Below are positions 54,893-63,753 of a stretch of 64,000 bases of DNA, in pieces. The position numbers and the translations under genes are program-made. How positions within the stretch are numbered: position 1 is the stretch's first letter; each line of letters starts with the position of its first letter. The notes beneath the pieces were generated by a model. That model searched no databases and had not been told where the DNA came from. It saw only the letters and a program-made list of their open reading frames with translations. Source of the DNA: Zunongwangia sp. HGR-M22 (lineage in GTDB: Bacteria > Bacteroidota > Bacteroidia > Flavobacteriales > Flavobacteriaceae); NCBI RefSeq assembly GCF_027594425.1, contig NZ_CP115159.1, forward strand, positions 186,001 through 250,000, read 5' to 3'.

Positions 54893-55187
54893 AATAAATA
54901 GTTTTTAGGTTAGTTTATAAAAAGTAAATTTGGGAATATACCTTATAATATAGTAGCTTAAATATACAAACTATGTACTGCCAAAAATCGATTTTGTATT
55001 TTATTTAAAAGTTATTTTGTTGATTTAAAGTTATTTATTGGTTTGTGGTTTGTTTTAAAACACTCTTGAGTGTCGATTGATGCAGCACGTAATTAACTTT
55101 AAAAGGTATCCTGGTAATGTTTCAATTGCTAGATTTGATAAGTGTAACGGTTCTGATTGTTATTTATAAAAACGTCGTCTTAACGAA
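54893..55187. other. Non-coding gap upstream of the GH5 gene
   Basis: AT-rich; only very short frames, none credible. It should hold the GH5 promoter, but no TAnnTTTG element was found on the minus strand near the start. Confidence 0.5.
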
Positions 55188-55222
55188 AAAAGGGATTAGA
55201 AGTTAAACTTTTAATCCCTTTT
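55188..55222. terminator. Terminator at the end of the hmu unit
   Basis: AAAAGGGATTAGAAGTT (55188-55204) pairs with AACTTTTAATCCCTTTT (55206-55222) with one G-T pair. On the minus strand it ends in T6, as expected for transcripts coming from hmuS or the small peptide gene. Confidence 0.75.
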
Positions 55223-55229
55223 CTCGACT

Positions 55230-55325
55230 TTAAAACTTACTAGAACACATCCCACAATCTTTATAAAGAAGCAGGATAATCAAAAAACAAATAACTGCCA
55301 GAACGATTAATATGATTTCCAGCAT
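55230..55325 (-). CDS. 31-residue single-helix membrane peptide with C-x-x-C end
   Basis: Too short for usual gene calling: MLEIILIVLAVICFLIILLL followed by YKDCGMCSSKF. One transmembrane helix and a C-terminal Cys-Gly-Met-Cys. It recalls the FeoB-associated Cys-rich membrane proteins in layout, but is shorter and no feoAB is present. It lies 94 nt downstream of hmuS on the same strand and just before a terminator, so it may be the last gene of the heme unit. Function unknown. Confidence 0.45.
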   Translation of the reverse strand: MLEIILIVLAVICFLIILLLYKDCGMCSSKF

Positions 55326-55419
55326 CACTTAAAATTTATTGGCATCGCAAGATATTGGAATATCCTCAGGCTCATTTATGGAACAAATCTGTTAAACTTA
55401 AGCTTGCCTATTGTTATTC

Positions 55420-56457
55420 TTATTGCTGAAGTTGCGCCACAACTTCTTGCCATTCCTTAATTTCGGGAATCCCCGGTTTTCTTTTTCCGAAGAACTGAAC
55501 GATTAATTCCTCATTCTCATCAAAACATTCTATAGAAGTAACGATGCCATCATCGGTAGGTTTTCTTACTACCCAGCAATTTTTAATTTGCTCCATATTT
55601 AGGTGAAGATTAAAATCTGGATCCATAATATTAAACCATTGTTGGTGCCACAGTGTTTTTTTGATCTCACCAGTATGGATCTGTATATTCCCGCGATTTC
55701 CAACAAAAACCATAATGGGTACTTCTTGTTTCGCGACATTTTCTAACATACTCACAATTTTTTCCTTATCGATGGTGTCTGCGTAATAGGCGCTAGGTGC
55801 TAATCGTAAGGCTTGGTTACGGCTAATGTTGTGCTTTTTAAGCAACCCGAAAAAGTGATGCGTATCGTTTAGTGTTTCCCAGGATCTCTGAAAATCGGCA
55901 AGAGCTACTTCATCATCGCTTTTATAATTTTTTTCTTCTGAAAAAACCTTCGTTTTTAATTCTGCCGATTGTACTTCAGCTTTATATTTTTCAACCAAAG
56001 CATAGTATGCAGCGACATCACTTTTTGGTGTTAGGTAGATTTTATGGATAGCCATACCATCTTCAGCAAAAAACTGAAGGCTAAGACGTTCTTTTCCGCG
56101 AGCCATCTCAGTAACAGCAAAAGCAAAAGCCCAGTGCATAAAGAAAATTCTTAGGTCGATATCTTCCCCCACAAATAGACCAACTGGAGATTTGCTTATC
56201 GATGGGTTTAAATAAGTTCCTTTTCTTTCGTGCACACAACTTTCGTTGCGGGTTAGCGCCATTACTTTTCCTAAAGATTCGATTTCCTGTAATATTTCTT
56301 TAGGTTTATTGGCTAACCGAGTAACACCATTATCGATTTTTGTGGCAAGCAATTCGGCTTCACTTACATTGAGTGCCTGCGCAGCATTTCGTATTCTTAG
56401 TTGAGGTTGCTCTTCTTTAAGAGTTTCCCATTGTTGTTTTAAGCTTGTTGTACTCAT
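55420..56457 (-). CDS. hmuS: Heme-handling protein of the HemS/ChuS family
   Basis: 345 aa with two tandem HemS domains (about 10-165 and 185-340). Key segments: LRIRNAAQALNVSEAELLA, the heme-binding region TLNDTHHFFGLLKKHNISR with His pair near residue 199, and IMVFVGNRGNIQIHTG. Family members bind and in some cases degrade heme to release iron; the activity here is inferred. It overlaps hmuV by 4 nt. Confidence 0.94.
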   Translation of the reverse strand: MSTTSLKQQWETLKEEQPQLRIRNAAQALNVSEAELLATKIDNGVTRLANKPKEILQEIESLGKVMALTRNESCVHERKGTYLNPSISKSPVGLFVGEDIDLRIFFMHWAFAFAVTEMARGKERLSLQFFAEDGMAIHKIYLTPKSDVAAYYALVEKYKAEVQSAELKTKVFSEEKNYKSDDEVALADFQRSWETLNDTHHFFGLLKKHNISRNQALRLAPSAYYADTIDKEKIVSMLENVAKQEVPIMVFVGNRGNIQIHTGEIKKTLWHQQWFNIMDPDFNLHLNMEQIKNCWVVRKPTDDGIVTSIECFDENEELIVQFFGKRKPGIPEIKEWQEVVAQLQQ

Positions 56458-57263
56458 GGGTTAATATTTTGAATTATTGAGGTTGATTTTTCTTCACCAA
56501 ACACGATCATAGGTGTTTGTGCAAGAGGATGAGACATTACTTTGCAGGGGAAATCGTAAACATTACAAATGGTTTGGGAGGTAAGCACTTGGTGGGGGGT
56601 ACCATATTTTACCGTTTTCCCGTCTTTAAGCAAGAGAATGCGATCTGCAAATTGCGCTGCCAAATTAAGGTCGTGCATTACGATCGCAGCCATATTTCCT
56701 TTTTTTACAAAACCTCGTACTGCTTCTAAAACTTTATGCTGGTAATAAATATCAAGGTTGTTAAGTGGTTCGTCCAGTAGTAATAATTTTTCCTGAAATT
56801 CGTTGTTTAGCTGTGCAAATACACGAGAGAGGTGCACCCTTTGTTTTTCCCCGCCTGAAAGCTGGTTATACAAACGATTCTTAAAATGACTCATCTCGGT
56901 AAGTTCTAAACTTTCTGAAACTACTTTAAGATCGTAAATTCCCGGCCTGCTGGTAAAATAAGGATAGCGTCCCATCATTACGACCTCGCTTACCGGTAGC
57001 GGAATATCCTGTTGATGATGTTGGCTAAATTTAGCTCTTGTTTTTGCAAGATTGCCTGTGGCCCAATTTTTAATAGATTTTTGCTGAAAATGGATTTCTC
57101 CCGAATAGTTGATTTCTTCGGTTAAGGCCTTAAGCAATGTGCTTTTTCCGGCACCATTAGGACCAATAATCACAAAAAGTTCGCCTGCTTTTATGCTGAA
57201 GTTTATATCCTGAAGTAGCTTCCTATTCTTGATACTGATGTTTAGTTGGTGTACTTCTAGCAT
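56454..57263 (-). CDS. hmuV: Heme ABC transporter ATP-binding protein
   Basis: 269-aa ABC ATPase powering heme import. Walker A GPNGAGKST (36-44), Q-loop in KFSQHHQQD, signature LSGGEKQRVHLSRV, Walker B LLLLDEPLNNLD and the His switch MHDLNLA. Partner of HmuU. Start and stop overlap or abut its neighbours (4 nt with hmuS, 1 nt with hmuU). Confidence 0.96.
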   Translation of the reverse strand: MLEVHQLNISIKNRKLLQDINFSIKAGELFVIIGPNGAGKSTLLKALTEEINYSGEIHFQQKSIKNWATGNLAKTRAKFSQHHQQDIPLPVSEVVMMGRYPYFTSRPGIYDLKVVSESLELTEMSHFKNRLYNQLSGGEKQRVHLSRVFAQLNNEFQEKLLLLDEPLNNLDIYYQHKVLEAVRGFVKKGNMAAIVMHDLNLAAQFADRILLLKDGKTVKYGTPHQVLTSQTICNVYDFPCKVMSHPLAQTPMIVFGEEKSTSIIQNINP

Positions 57264-58297
57264 TACAGGGCTTTTTTAAATTGAAGTAGAATTAAAATAA
57301 AGACCGGAGCGCCCATAAAAGCTGTGATAATTCCTATCGGAATTTCGATGGGAGCTAATGTGGTTCTGCTAATAATATCTGCAGTGAGCAACAATAAACT
57401 ACCAAAAAGGGCAGAGAGTGGTAAAACGATCCGGTAATCAGAGCCTAAAAGTAACCTTAAAATGTATGGGACAATAAGCCCTACAAAAGCAATGGTTCCT
57501 GCAAAAGCCACTGAGGCGCCAATCACCAATGATGATAACCAGATAATTTTAGCATGGTATTTTTTTACATTAATACCTAAATGTCTGGCATTTTCTTCAC
57601 CAAGCATCATGGCATTTAAAGCCTTTCCATTTCCTAACAAGAAACTAATGCAAATAAGGTTGATCATAAAGAGAATAATCACTTTTGGCCAGTTGGCAGC
57701 ACCAAGACTTCCTAAGCGCCAAAAGGTAAGATCTCGTAATTCATCATCTTTAGAAATAAAAGTTAGGAAGCCCGTAGTTGCCTCAGCGAGGGCAGCAATA
57801 GCAACACCGGCTAATAACATAATTACCACATGCGTTTTACCGTTTTTAAAAGATATGCTGTACACTAGCATCATCACTAAGAGTGCACCTAGAAAAGCGG
57901 CAATAGAAATTAAGGAATAGTGTAAGATTTCAGGAAGGAATTCTTTTATAGCACCACCCAAAACAATAGCCACGGCGGCAAAAAGCGCCGATCCCGAAGT
58001 TATCCCAATAATTCCTGGTGTGGCCAATGGATTTTTAAACATACCCTGTAATGATGTTCCTGTAACAGCAAGTCCTGCTCCCATAATTATTGCTAAGATG
58101 CTTCGTGGCATACGTACATCAAAAAATATATAGGCATCGGTAGGATTTACTGCAACAGTATCATCAAATATGCTTTTAAATAAAAGCATAAAATCATTCC
58201 AGTTTAACTGGTATACGCCCAAAAGGCTAGAAGCTATAAAAGCGACAATCAATAGAATAAGGCCTAAAGACATATACCATTTAAACCTATTTTGCAT
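57263..58297 (-). CDS. hmuU: Heme ABC transporter permease (FecCD family)
   Basis: 344 aa from the ATG at 58297 (MQNRFKWYMSL), giving an 11-nt overlap with hmuT. The longer frame to 58351 uses TTG and overlaps hmuT by 65 nt. About nine to ten transmembrane helices; family segments VRMPRSILAIIMGAGLAVTG, LQGMFKNPLATPGIIGITSG and FVGLIVPYILRLLLG. Imports heme from the periplasm with HmuT and HmuV. Confidence 0.93.
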   Translation of the reverse strand: MQNRFKWYMSLGLILLIVAFIASSLLGVYQLNWNDFMLLFKSIFDDTVAVNPTDAYIFFDVRMPRSILAIIMGAGLAVTGTSLQGMFKNPLATPGIIGITSGSALFAAVAIVLGGAIKEFLPEILHYSLISIAAFLGALLVMMLVYSISFKNGKTHVVIMLLAGVAIAALAEATTGFLTFISKDDELRDLTFWRLGSLGAANWPKVIILFMINLICISFLLGNGKALNAMMLGEENARHLGINVKKYHAKIIWLSSLVIGASVAFAGTIAFVGLIVPYILRLLLGSDYRIVLPLSALFGSLLLLTADIISRTTLAPIEIPIGIITAFMGAPVFILILLQFKKAL

Positions 58298-59162
58298 ACT
58301 GGCTAAGCTTTGTATTAAGTTCTGCTGCGGCTTCTCCTGTTCGTGGACCAAACCCCGTTAATAATAAGCCATCCATGCTAATTACCTGTCCTTTCTGGGC
58401 GGCGGTAGAGTTTACCAGGCCGGGAATATCTTTTAAACCTTCTACACCATTTACACTTTGTAAGCCTGTGTTAAAAAATAATAGGACATCAGGATTGGCC
58501 TGTGCCACAGCTTCGGTCGTAAGCGGGCGATAATCATCGTAAGAATTCATTGCGTTTTCGCCACCGGCAAGTTCGATCATTTTTGCTACCGGTGTTTCTT
58601 TTCCGGCCACCAGTAAAGTGCCGGCACCACGAGCGTAAATAAACATTACTTTAGGCGTGTCGCTAAATGCTGTTAGGCTGTTGAGATTACTTTCGATGTT
58701 TTTGGTCAGCTTTTTAGGGGCTTCGGTATCAAGATCTTTGGCAACAGCCTTGATGAGTTGTTCAGCGCCTTCTACAGAATATTCAGGTTCGTAATAATGA
58801 ACAGGAATTTCTACATCATTAAGCTGGGAAATAATATCTTCTGAAAGTTCTTTCTTTACCGCGAAGATTTGTGTGGGTTTTTGTTGCAGCAGGGCTTCAA
58901 CATTTAAATTCATCACATGGCCAAGGTCGGTAGCCTTTTCTTTTAAGTTTTCTGGATACATGCTGGTAACATCTACTGCTACAATTTGATCCTGATGGCC
59001 TAAGTCGCTAATAATTTCGCTTAGCGTTCCATTAAGGCTAATAAGTCGTTCCTCTGATTTTTCTGATTGGAATTTTTGTGATGATGTCGTATCGGATTCA
59101 CTGTTTTTACAACCAATAATGGTTATAAAACATAGAAGACTAAATAGTTTAAATACCTTCAT
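58287..59162 (-). CDS. hmuT: Heme ABC transporter substrate-binding lipoprotein
   Basis: 291 aa. Lipoprotein signal ending IIGC (Cys18). Cluster A-2 type heme-binding protein with ERLISLNGTLSEIISDLG, DVTSMYPENLKEKATDLGHV and the C-terminal RTGEAAAELNTKLSQYA. A Tyr/His heme ligand was not assigned. First gene of the minus-strand heme unit; its -7 element and a repeat box lie just upstream. Confidence 0.94.
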   Translation of the reverse strand: MKVFKLFSLLCFITIIGCKNSESDTTSSQKFQSEKSEERLISLNGTLSEIISDLGHQDQIVAVDVTSMYPENLKEKATDLGHVMNLNVEALLQQKPTQIFAVKKELSEDIISQLNDVEIPVHYYEPEYSVEGAEQLIKAVAKDLDTEAPKKLTKNIESNLNSLTAFSDTPKVMFIYARGAGTLLVAGKETPVAKMIELAGGENAMNSYDDYRPLTTEAVAQANPDVLLFFNTGLQSVNGVEGLKDIPGLVNSTAAQKGQVISMDGLLLTGFGPRTGEAAAELNTKLSQYAK

Positions 59163-59176
59163 TTTTAATTTTTATT

Positions 59177-59188
59177 AAATCTAAATAA
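59177..59188. promoter_or_regulatory. AAATCTAAATAA box 1 at the hmuT promoter
   Basis: The 12-mer overlaps the expected transcription start of hmuT. It is the first of three related copies in this divergent region, a likely site for an iron- or heme-responsive repressor. Confidence 0.45.
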
Positions 59189-59190
59189 GA

Positions 59191-59198
59191 CAAATGTA
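59191..59198 (-). promoter_or_regulatory. Putative -7 element of hmuT
   Basis: Minus strand reads TACATTTG, an exact TAnnTTTG match, 28 nt before the hmuT start. Confidence 0.45.
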
Positions 59199-59233
59199 AA
59201 ATTCATTTTAAAAAAAGCCCGTTTTCAAATGTT

Positions 59234-59244
59234 AAAATTATTTT
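59234..59244. promoter_or_regulatory. TTATTTAGATT box 2, inverted copy
   Basis: Reverse complement of the AATCTAAATAA core, 11 of 12 positions, centrally placed between the two divergent promoters. Confidence 0.35.
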
Positions 59245-59278
59245 TATTTAGATTGTTTAAAAATAAAATAGATTTTTG

Positions 59279-59310
59279 TTTGGAGAATTCAAGTTCAGCT
59301 AATATGTTTG
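59279..59310 (+). promoter_or_regulatory. Putative promoter of the heme receptor operon
   Basis: A -33 element TTTG (59279-59282), 20-nt spacer, and -7 element TATGTTTG (59303-59310), a full match to the Bacteroidota pattern. It is the best promoter seen in the window. Confidence 0.6.
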
Positions 59311-59319
59311 TGATTAAAT

Positions 59320-59342
59320 TTATTTAAACTAAATCTAAATAA
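59320..59342. promoter_or_regulatory. Imperfect palindrome with AAATCTAAATAA box 3
   Basis: TTATTTA (59320-59326) and TAAATAA (59336-59342) are perfect inverted arms; the right half includes the same AAATCTAAATAA 12-mer as box 1. It lies just downstream of the predicted start site and touches the receptor ATG. Confidence 0.5.
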
Positions 59343-61456
59343 TGAGAATTGCAAGTTTTATTTGTTTTGGCGTGATCGTTGGAAACCTTTATGCACAAAG
59401 GGATTCGGTTAGTGTAAACAAGTTGGACGAAGTTCTTTTATTTGGAAACGAGCAAAGCATAAATAGTATAAATAAGGAATTATTTTCTGTCAAGACGATA
59501 AGTGCCCAACAGATCAATCAGGTTGGGGCTAACAATCTAGCCGATATTTTAAATCAGCAGTTAAATATTAACATTACGCCCAATGCTGCAGATGGTCGCT
59601 CTACCATAAGTATGTTTGGATTGTCTGGCGATTATGTAAAGATATTAATCGATAATGTACCGTTGGTTAGTGATAACGGTTATGGCAATAATATTGACCT
59701 TACCCAGATTAATCTTGAAGATATTGCCAGAATAGAAATTGTCGAAGGTGCTATGGGCGTCCTTTACGGTGATAATGCTGTAGCTGGAGTGATTAATATT
59801 ATTACCAAAAAATCGAGTCCTTCTAAATGGAATATCAGGGCAAGTGTGCAGGAAGAAACGGTTGGTGAAGAATATAATTTTGATGATGAAGGCCGCCATA
59901 TCCAAAATCTGAATATATCGCATAATATTTCAGATCACTGGTATACTTCAGCTAATTTTTCGAGGAACGATTTTAAAGGTTTTAAGAATAATTACTTCGG
60001 AAAAGATTATTTCGGCTTATCGGGAAACGGTGTGAATAATGATGGTCGCCGTGGTTACGAATGGAATCCAAAACTACAGCATACCTTAAATACAATGCTG
60101 AAATATGGTAAAAACGACTTTAATTTTTTCTACAAATTCAATTATTATAATGAAACGTTAGATATCTATAACCACGCAATCAATTCAAGACTACAGAATG
60201 GGGAATATGATATCACAGCTAACGACGAGCAGTTTATAAGTAACCGCTTTCGGCACGAAGCACAGGTATTCGGAAAATTAAATCAGGTAGATTATAATCT
60301 TTCGCTTTCGTATCAAACTCAAACGCGTGATCGGGAAAAATATACTTATGATCTTAGACGACAACAAACCAGAAGGATAGATGTAAGTATGACTAATCAG
60401 GAAAGTGATCTTTGGTTTTCTAAAGGGACTTTCGAAAATTTATTGTCTAGATCGCCCAATTTCAACCTTACGGCCGGTTACGAAATTACCTATCAGCAAG
60501 GGTACGATGCGGTGGCCAGCGGTGCATATTCAGATAATATTGCTGAAAAGGATTTAGGGAATTACGATGTGTTTTCTCAGCTTTCTTTTGCTAAAAATAA
60601 CTGGTCTTTTTATCCAGGTGTTCGATTAAACAATAATTCTAATTACGGTAGTAAACTTATCTGGTCTAACAGCGCTAATTACAAGCCAGCGAAAGATATA
60701 AAACTTCAGGCGGTGGTAGGATCGGCTTATAAAACTCCAACGTATACAAATTTATACTACGAATTAATAGATGCCAATCATGATGTTCAGGGTAATCCAG
60801 ATTTAAATCCAGAAGATGGAATCTCTTACTTATTTTCTGCGGAAAAAAAATCGCTATTAAATAAAGATTCCCACATTCAGAATAATTTGAAAATTTTTCA
60901 TTTTGATATAGATGATAAAATAGATCGGGTGAATATTGGAGATAATAAATTTACATATTTGAATATTGCTGAATATAAAGTTTTGGGATTTTCTACTGAA
61001 AATAACTTCAGCTATAAAAACTTTCAAACTAATATTGGTCTTAGTTACACCGGGATTTCACAAAGCCTGGAAACCGAAACATCTAACCCAGATGATTATT
61101 TATTCAGCTTAAATGCCACTGCAGCTTTGCGTTATTATTGGCCAAAAGCTGAAACACGTTTTTCACTGCTGTTAAAATACAATGGCGAGTTGCAGCAATA
61201 TTTTAGAGATAACGAAACCAACGAGTTTGTAAAAGGAACGCAGGAAGATTACTCGTTAATGGATGCCAGTATCAATAAATATTTCTTTGAGAAACGTTTT
61301 GAAGTTACGCTGGGTGCCAGAAACATTTTTAATGTAGTTCGGGTAAACAATTCGGCAATTACCGCTACGCCTGGCCACGAGGCACCAGAGACTTCGTTAC
61401 TGTTTGGGTATGGCCGCTCGTATTTTCTAAAACTTTTATATAACCTTAATATTTAA
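59342..61456 (+). CDS. TonB-dependent heme/siderophore-type receptor
   Basis: 704-aa outer-membrane receptor. Signal peptide (cleavage near LYAQ), TonB-box-like KLDEVLLFG, plug domain about 45-155 (NQVGANNLADILNQQLNINI, YGDNAVAGVINIITKK) and a 22-strand barrel ending LKLLYNLNI. The neighbours (HmuY-like and ChaN-like proteins, divergent hmuTUVS) make heme or a heme-protein complex the likely cargo (inference). No carboxypeptidase-like extension. Confidence 0.93.
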   Translation: MRIASFICFGVIVGNLYAQRDSVSVNKLDEVLLFGNEQSINSINKELFSVKTISAQQINQVGANNLADILNQQLNINITPNAADGRSTISMFGLSGDYVKILIDNVPLVSDNGYGNNIDLTQINLEDIARIEIVEGAMGVLYGDNAVAGVINIITKKSSPSKWNIRASVQEETVGEEYNFDDEGRHIQNLNISHNISDHWYTSANFSRNDFKGFKNNYFGKDYFGLSGNGVNNDGRRGYEWNPKLQHTLNTMLKYGKNDFNFFYKFNYYNETLDIYNHAINSRLQNGEYDITANDEQFISNRFRHEAQVFGKLNQVDYNLSLSYQTQTRDREKYTYDLRRQQTRRIDVSMTNQESDLWFSKGTFENLLSRSPNFNLTAGYEITYQQGYDAVASGAYSDNIAEKDLGNYDVFSQLSFAKNNWSFYPGVRLNNNSNYGSKLIWSNSANYKPAKDIKLQAVVGSAYKTPTYTNLYYELIDANHDVQGNPDLNPEDGISYLFSAEKKSLLNKDSHIQNNLKIFHFDIDDKIDRVNIGDNKFTYLNIAEYKVLGFSTENNFSYKNFQTNIGLSYTGISQSLETETSNPDDYLFSLNATAALRYYWPKAETRFSLLLKYNGELQQYFRDNETNEFVKGTQEDYSLMDASINKYFFEKRFEVTLGARNIFNVVRVNNSAITATPGHEAPETSLLFGYGRSYFLKLLYNLNI

Positions 61457-61473
61457 TTCTAATCAATAAATCA

Positions 61474-62667
61474 ATGAAAAGAAACATTTTACTACCATTA
61501 TTTTGTCTAAGTTTTGTACTGTTTAGTTGTAGCAGCGATGACGATAACGGAGGAGGAATTATCGAAATACCCGCGGTAGAAAGCGCGGTTTTAGATATAG
61601 AATCTGGCGGATCTAACGAACCCAACCAGGTATATATCGATTTAAGCACCGAAGAAACCAACGTAGTTCGTCGCGATAGCTGGGAACTTGGTTTTGTAAG
61701 TACTGAAAACCGGGTGATCCTAAACGCCTCGATTTTAGTTTCAGCCGCAAAACTAGAAGGCATTTATGATATCGATGCAGTTAATGACGATACCGAATTA
61801 TCCGCGCCTATGACTTTAAAATTTCTAAATCAAGGATTCCAACCAACAGAAGTTACAGTAAGTACGTTAAGCGAATTAAAAGAAGGAATTCCTGTAGGAT
61901 ATCATATGTATGGCAATCTAGAAAATAACATTACGTTTACTGATGATAGCACCGGAGATCTAGATAAAACTGCCATAGGAGATATAGCTAATACTGAAGC
62001 AGAAGCTGAGGTAATCATTGTTTCCCTTGGAAAAGAAATTCCACCAGCCTCTGAAGATGGCTCTTTAAATCATACCGGTGAAGATCGTGGTTTTTATAAA
62101 ATCAAGGTTTTCATGAATAACAACGATTATGTATTGCAATATGCTCCCCTAAGTTCAGATACACACAAAGAAGTGGTAATTACTAAAGACGAAGCTTATA
62201 ATTTTAGTGCTTTTAGCTTGGAAAACGACACTGAAGTTGAGGTTGAGCCTGGAGTAGGTAATTGGGATCTTAATTATACCAGTGTATATTCTTACTACGG
62301 AAGTTCAAGAGGATTGGTAGCTGGTGTCACATATTCAGATTATGTGGTACATAATACGTTGAATGGCGTAGGGGTTTATATGGTGCTTACAGAAGGGCCT
62401 GCTGAAGAAGAAGGTGGCGCTCCTGTTCCAACAGATGAACCATCTTACGATGAGTTTACTTTAGACGATGTACAGGAAAATGAGTTTGTTTACGACGATC
62501 GTGCATTAATCGCAAGTGAATGGCGTTCTAATAGTGAAGGAGCGCTTTCAGATAGGTATTATATTGTAAAAGATGCAGATGGTAATTTCTATAAATTGCA
62601 ATTTACCGCGTTATTTAATACTGATGGAGAACGTGGTTATCCACAGATTAGGTACGATCTTCTTTAA
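61474..62667 (+). CDS. HmuY-like heme-binding lipoprotein
   Basis: 397 aa. Lipoprotein signal ending FSC (Cys19) with SSDDDN after it. HmuY-family pattern: a WELGF-type strand after the N-terminal region (SWELGFVSTENRVILN) and WDLNYTSVYSYYGSSRG in the second half. It is longer than the Porphyromonas HmuY (about 216 aa as I recall), and two similar blocks suggest a duplicated HmuY unit. Starts 18 nt after the receptor gene. A surface heme capture role is inferred. Confidence 0.8.
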   Translation: MKRNILLPLFCLSFVLFSCSSDDDNGGGIIEIPAVESAVLDIESGGSNEPNQVYIDLSTEETNVVRRDSWELGFVSTENRVILNASILVSAAKLEGIYDIDAVNDDTELSAPMTLKFLNQGFQPTEVTVSTLSELKEGIPVGYHMYGNLENNITFTDDSTGDLDKTAIGDIANTEAEAEVIIVSLGKEIPPASEDGSLNHTGEDRGFYKIKVFMNNNDYVLQYAPLSSDTHKEVVITKDEAYNFSAFSLENDTEVEVEPGVGNWDLNYTSVYSYYGSSRGLVAGVTYSDYVVHNTLNGVGVYMVLTEGPAEEEGGAPVPTDEPSYDEFTLDDVQENEFVYDDRALIASEWRSNSEGALSDRYYIVKDADGNFYKLQFTALFNTDGERGYPQIRYDLL

Positions 62668-62691
62668 GGAGTGTTATTTTAGTTTGATTTT

Positions 62692-62723
62692 AATCCCTGT
62701 TCTTTTAAAAGGCAGGGATTTTT
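62692..62723 (+). terminator. Terminator after the HmuY-like gene
   Basis: AATCCCTG (62692-62699) pairs with CAGGGATT (62713-62720), with more pairing inside, followed by TTT. The T-run is short, so read-through to the ChaN-like gene is possible. Confidence 0.65.
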
Positions 62724-62792
62724 AACCGATAATCGGGATTAAATAAGGCTGGCACTGCGATAAATGATTATCTTAAGATTCAAATTTTTAGT

Positions 62793-63665
62793 GTGAAAAG
62801 AATTTTTACAACCTTATTCGTTTTAGCCGCGACTTTTGCGGTAAATGCACAACAATTAAAAGCGTATGCGATTTATGATACTGAAGGAAATTCGGTTTCG
62901 TTTCAAAAAATGAGCGATAGTTTATCCAATTACGATGTGGTACTTTTTGGAGAATTCCATGATCATCCTGTAGTGCATTGGCTTCAGAAAAAACTGACTG
63001 AAAAATTATATGCTAAAAACTCGAATCTGGTCTTGGGAGCTGAGATGTTTGAAGCCGATAATCAATTAATTCTGGATGAATACCTTCAGGATAAAATTCC
63101 GCAGAACCGTTTTGAAGAAGAAATGCGTTTATGGAATAATTATAAAACAGATTATAAACCTTTAATTGAATTTGCCAAAACCAATAATCTGCAATTTGTG
63201 GCTACAAATGTGCCAAGACGTTATGCATCGGTAGTTTCAAAATATGGAATGGATACCTTAAAAACCTATGCTAAAGAAGCACAATCTTACTTTGCAAAGC
63301 TTCCTATAAAAGTGGATACCATCACACCGGGTTATGCTGAAATGCTAAAAATGATGAATGGTCACGGTATGCAGGGCGATGCCATGAAATTTGTAGAAGC
63401 CCAGGCGATTAAAGATGCAACTATGGCAGAAAAGATCCTGAACAATCTTCCTAAAGACGGGCTTTTTATTCATTATAATGGCGATTATCACAGCAAGAGT
63501 TATGGCGGAATTTACTGGTATTTAAAAGAAATGAAACCCGATTTAAAGATCGCAGTAATTAGTGCAGAACAAAGTGACGATGAAGCTTTAGAATTTGTAC
63601 CAGAAAAAGTGAGTACCGGTAATTTTATACTTTTTATTCCTGAGGATTTTACAAGAACTTACTAA
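62793..63665 (+). CDS. ChaN-family heme-binding protein, GTG start
   Basis: 290 aa. Sec signal (MKRIFTTLFVL...AVNAQ) from GTG 62793; there is no Cys lipobox, unlike the Campylobacter ChaN lipoprotein. Fold signatures VVLFGEFHDHPVVHWLQ, LGAEMFEADNQ and IHYNGDYHSKSYGG match the ChaN/EreA/TraB superfamily (Cofac_haem_bdg). It likely binds or handles heme in the periplasm (inference from family and context). Confidence 0.88.
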   Translation: MKRIFTTLFVLAATFAVNAQQLKAYAIYDTEGNSVSFQKMSDSLSNYDVVLFGEFHDHPVVHWLQKKLTEKLYAKNSNLVLGAEMFEADNQLILDEYLQDKIPQNRFEEEMRLWNNYKTDYKPLIEFAKTNNLQFVATNVPRRYASVVSKYGMDTLKTYAKEAQSYFAKLPIKVDTITPGYAEMLKMMNGHGMQGDAMKFVEAQAIKDATMAEKILNNLPKDGLFIHYNGDYHSKSYGGIYWYLKEMKPDLKIAVISAEQSDDEALEFVPEKVSTGNFILFIPEDFTRTY

Positions 63666-63753
63666 AGGAGGAAATTCCCTTTTTGCAAAAAATATGATCG
63701 ATTTTTAGGCTTTGGAGTTGTTCTTGCTTTAAAAAGCTTCAAAAGTTATTCTT

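Noticed and set aside
55230-55325. Calling the 31-residue peptide a FeoB-associated protein
   Set aside because: No feoA or feoB is nearby and the Cys pattern is shorter than in that family; kept as unknown small membrane peptide.
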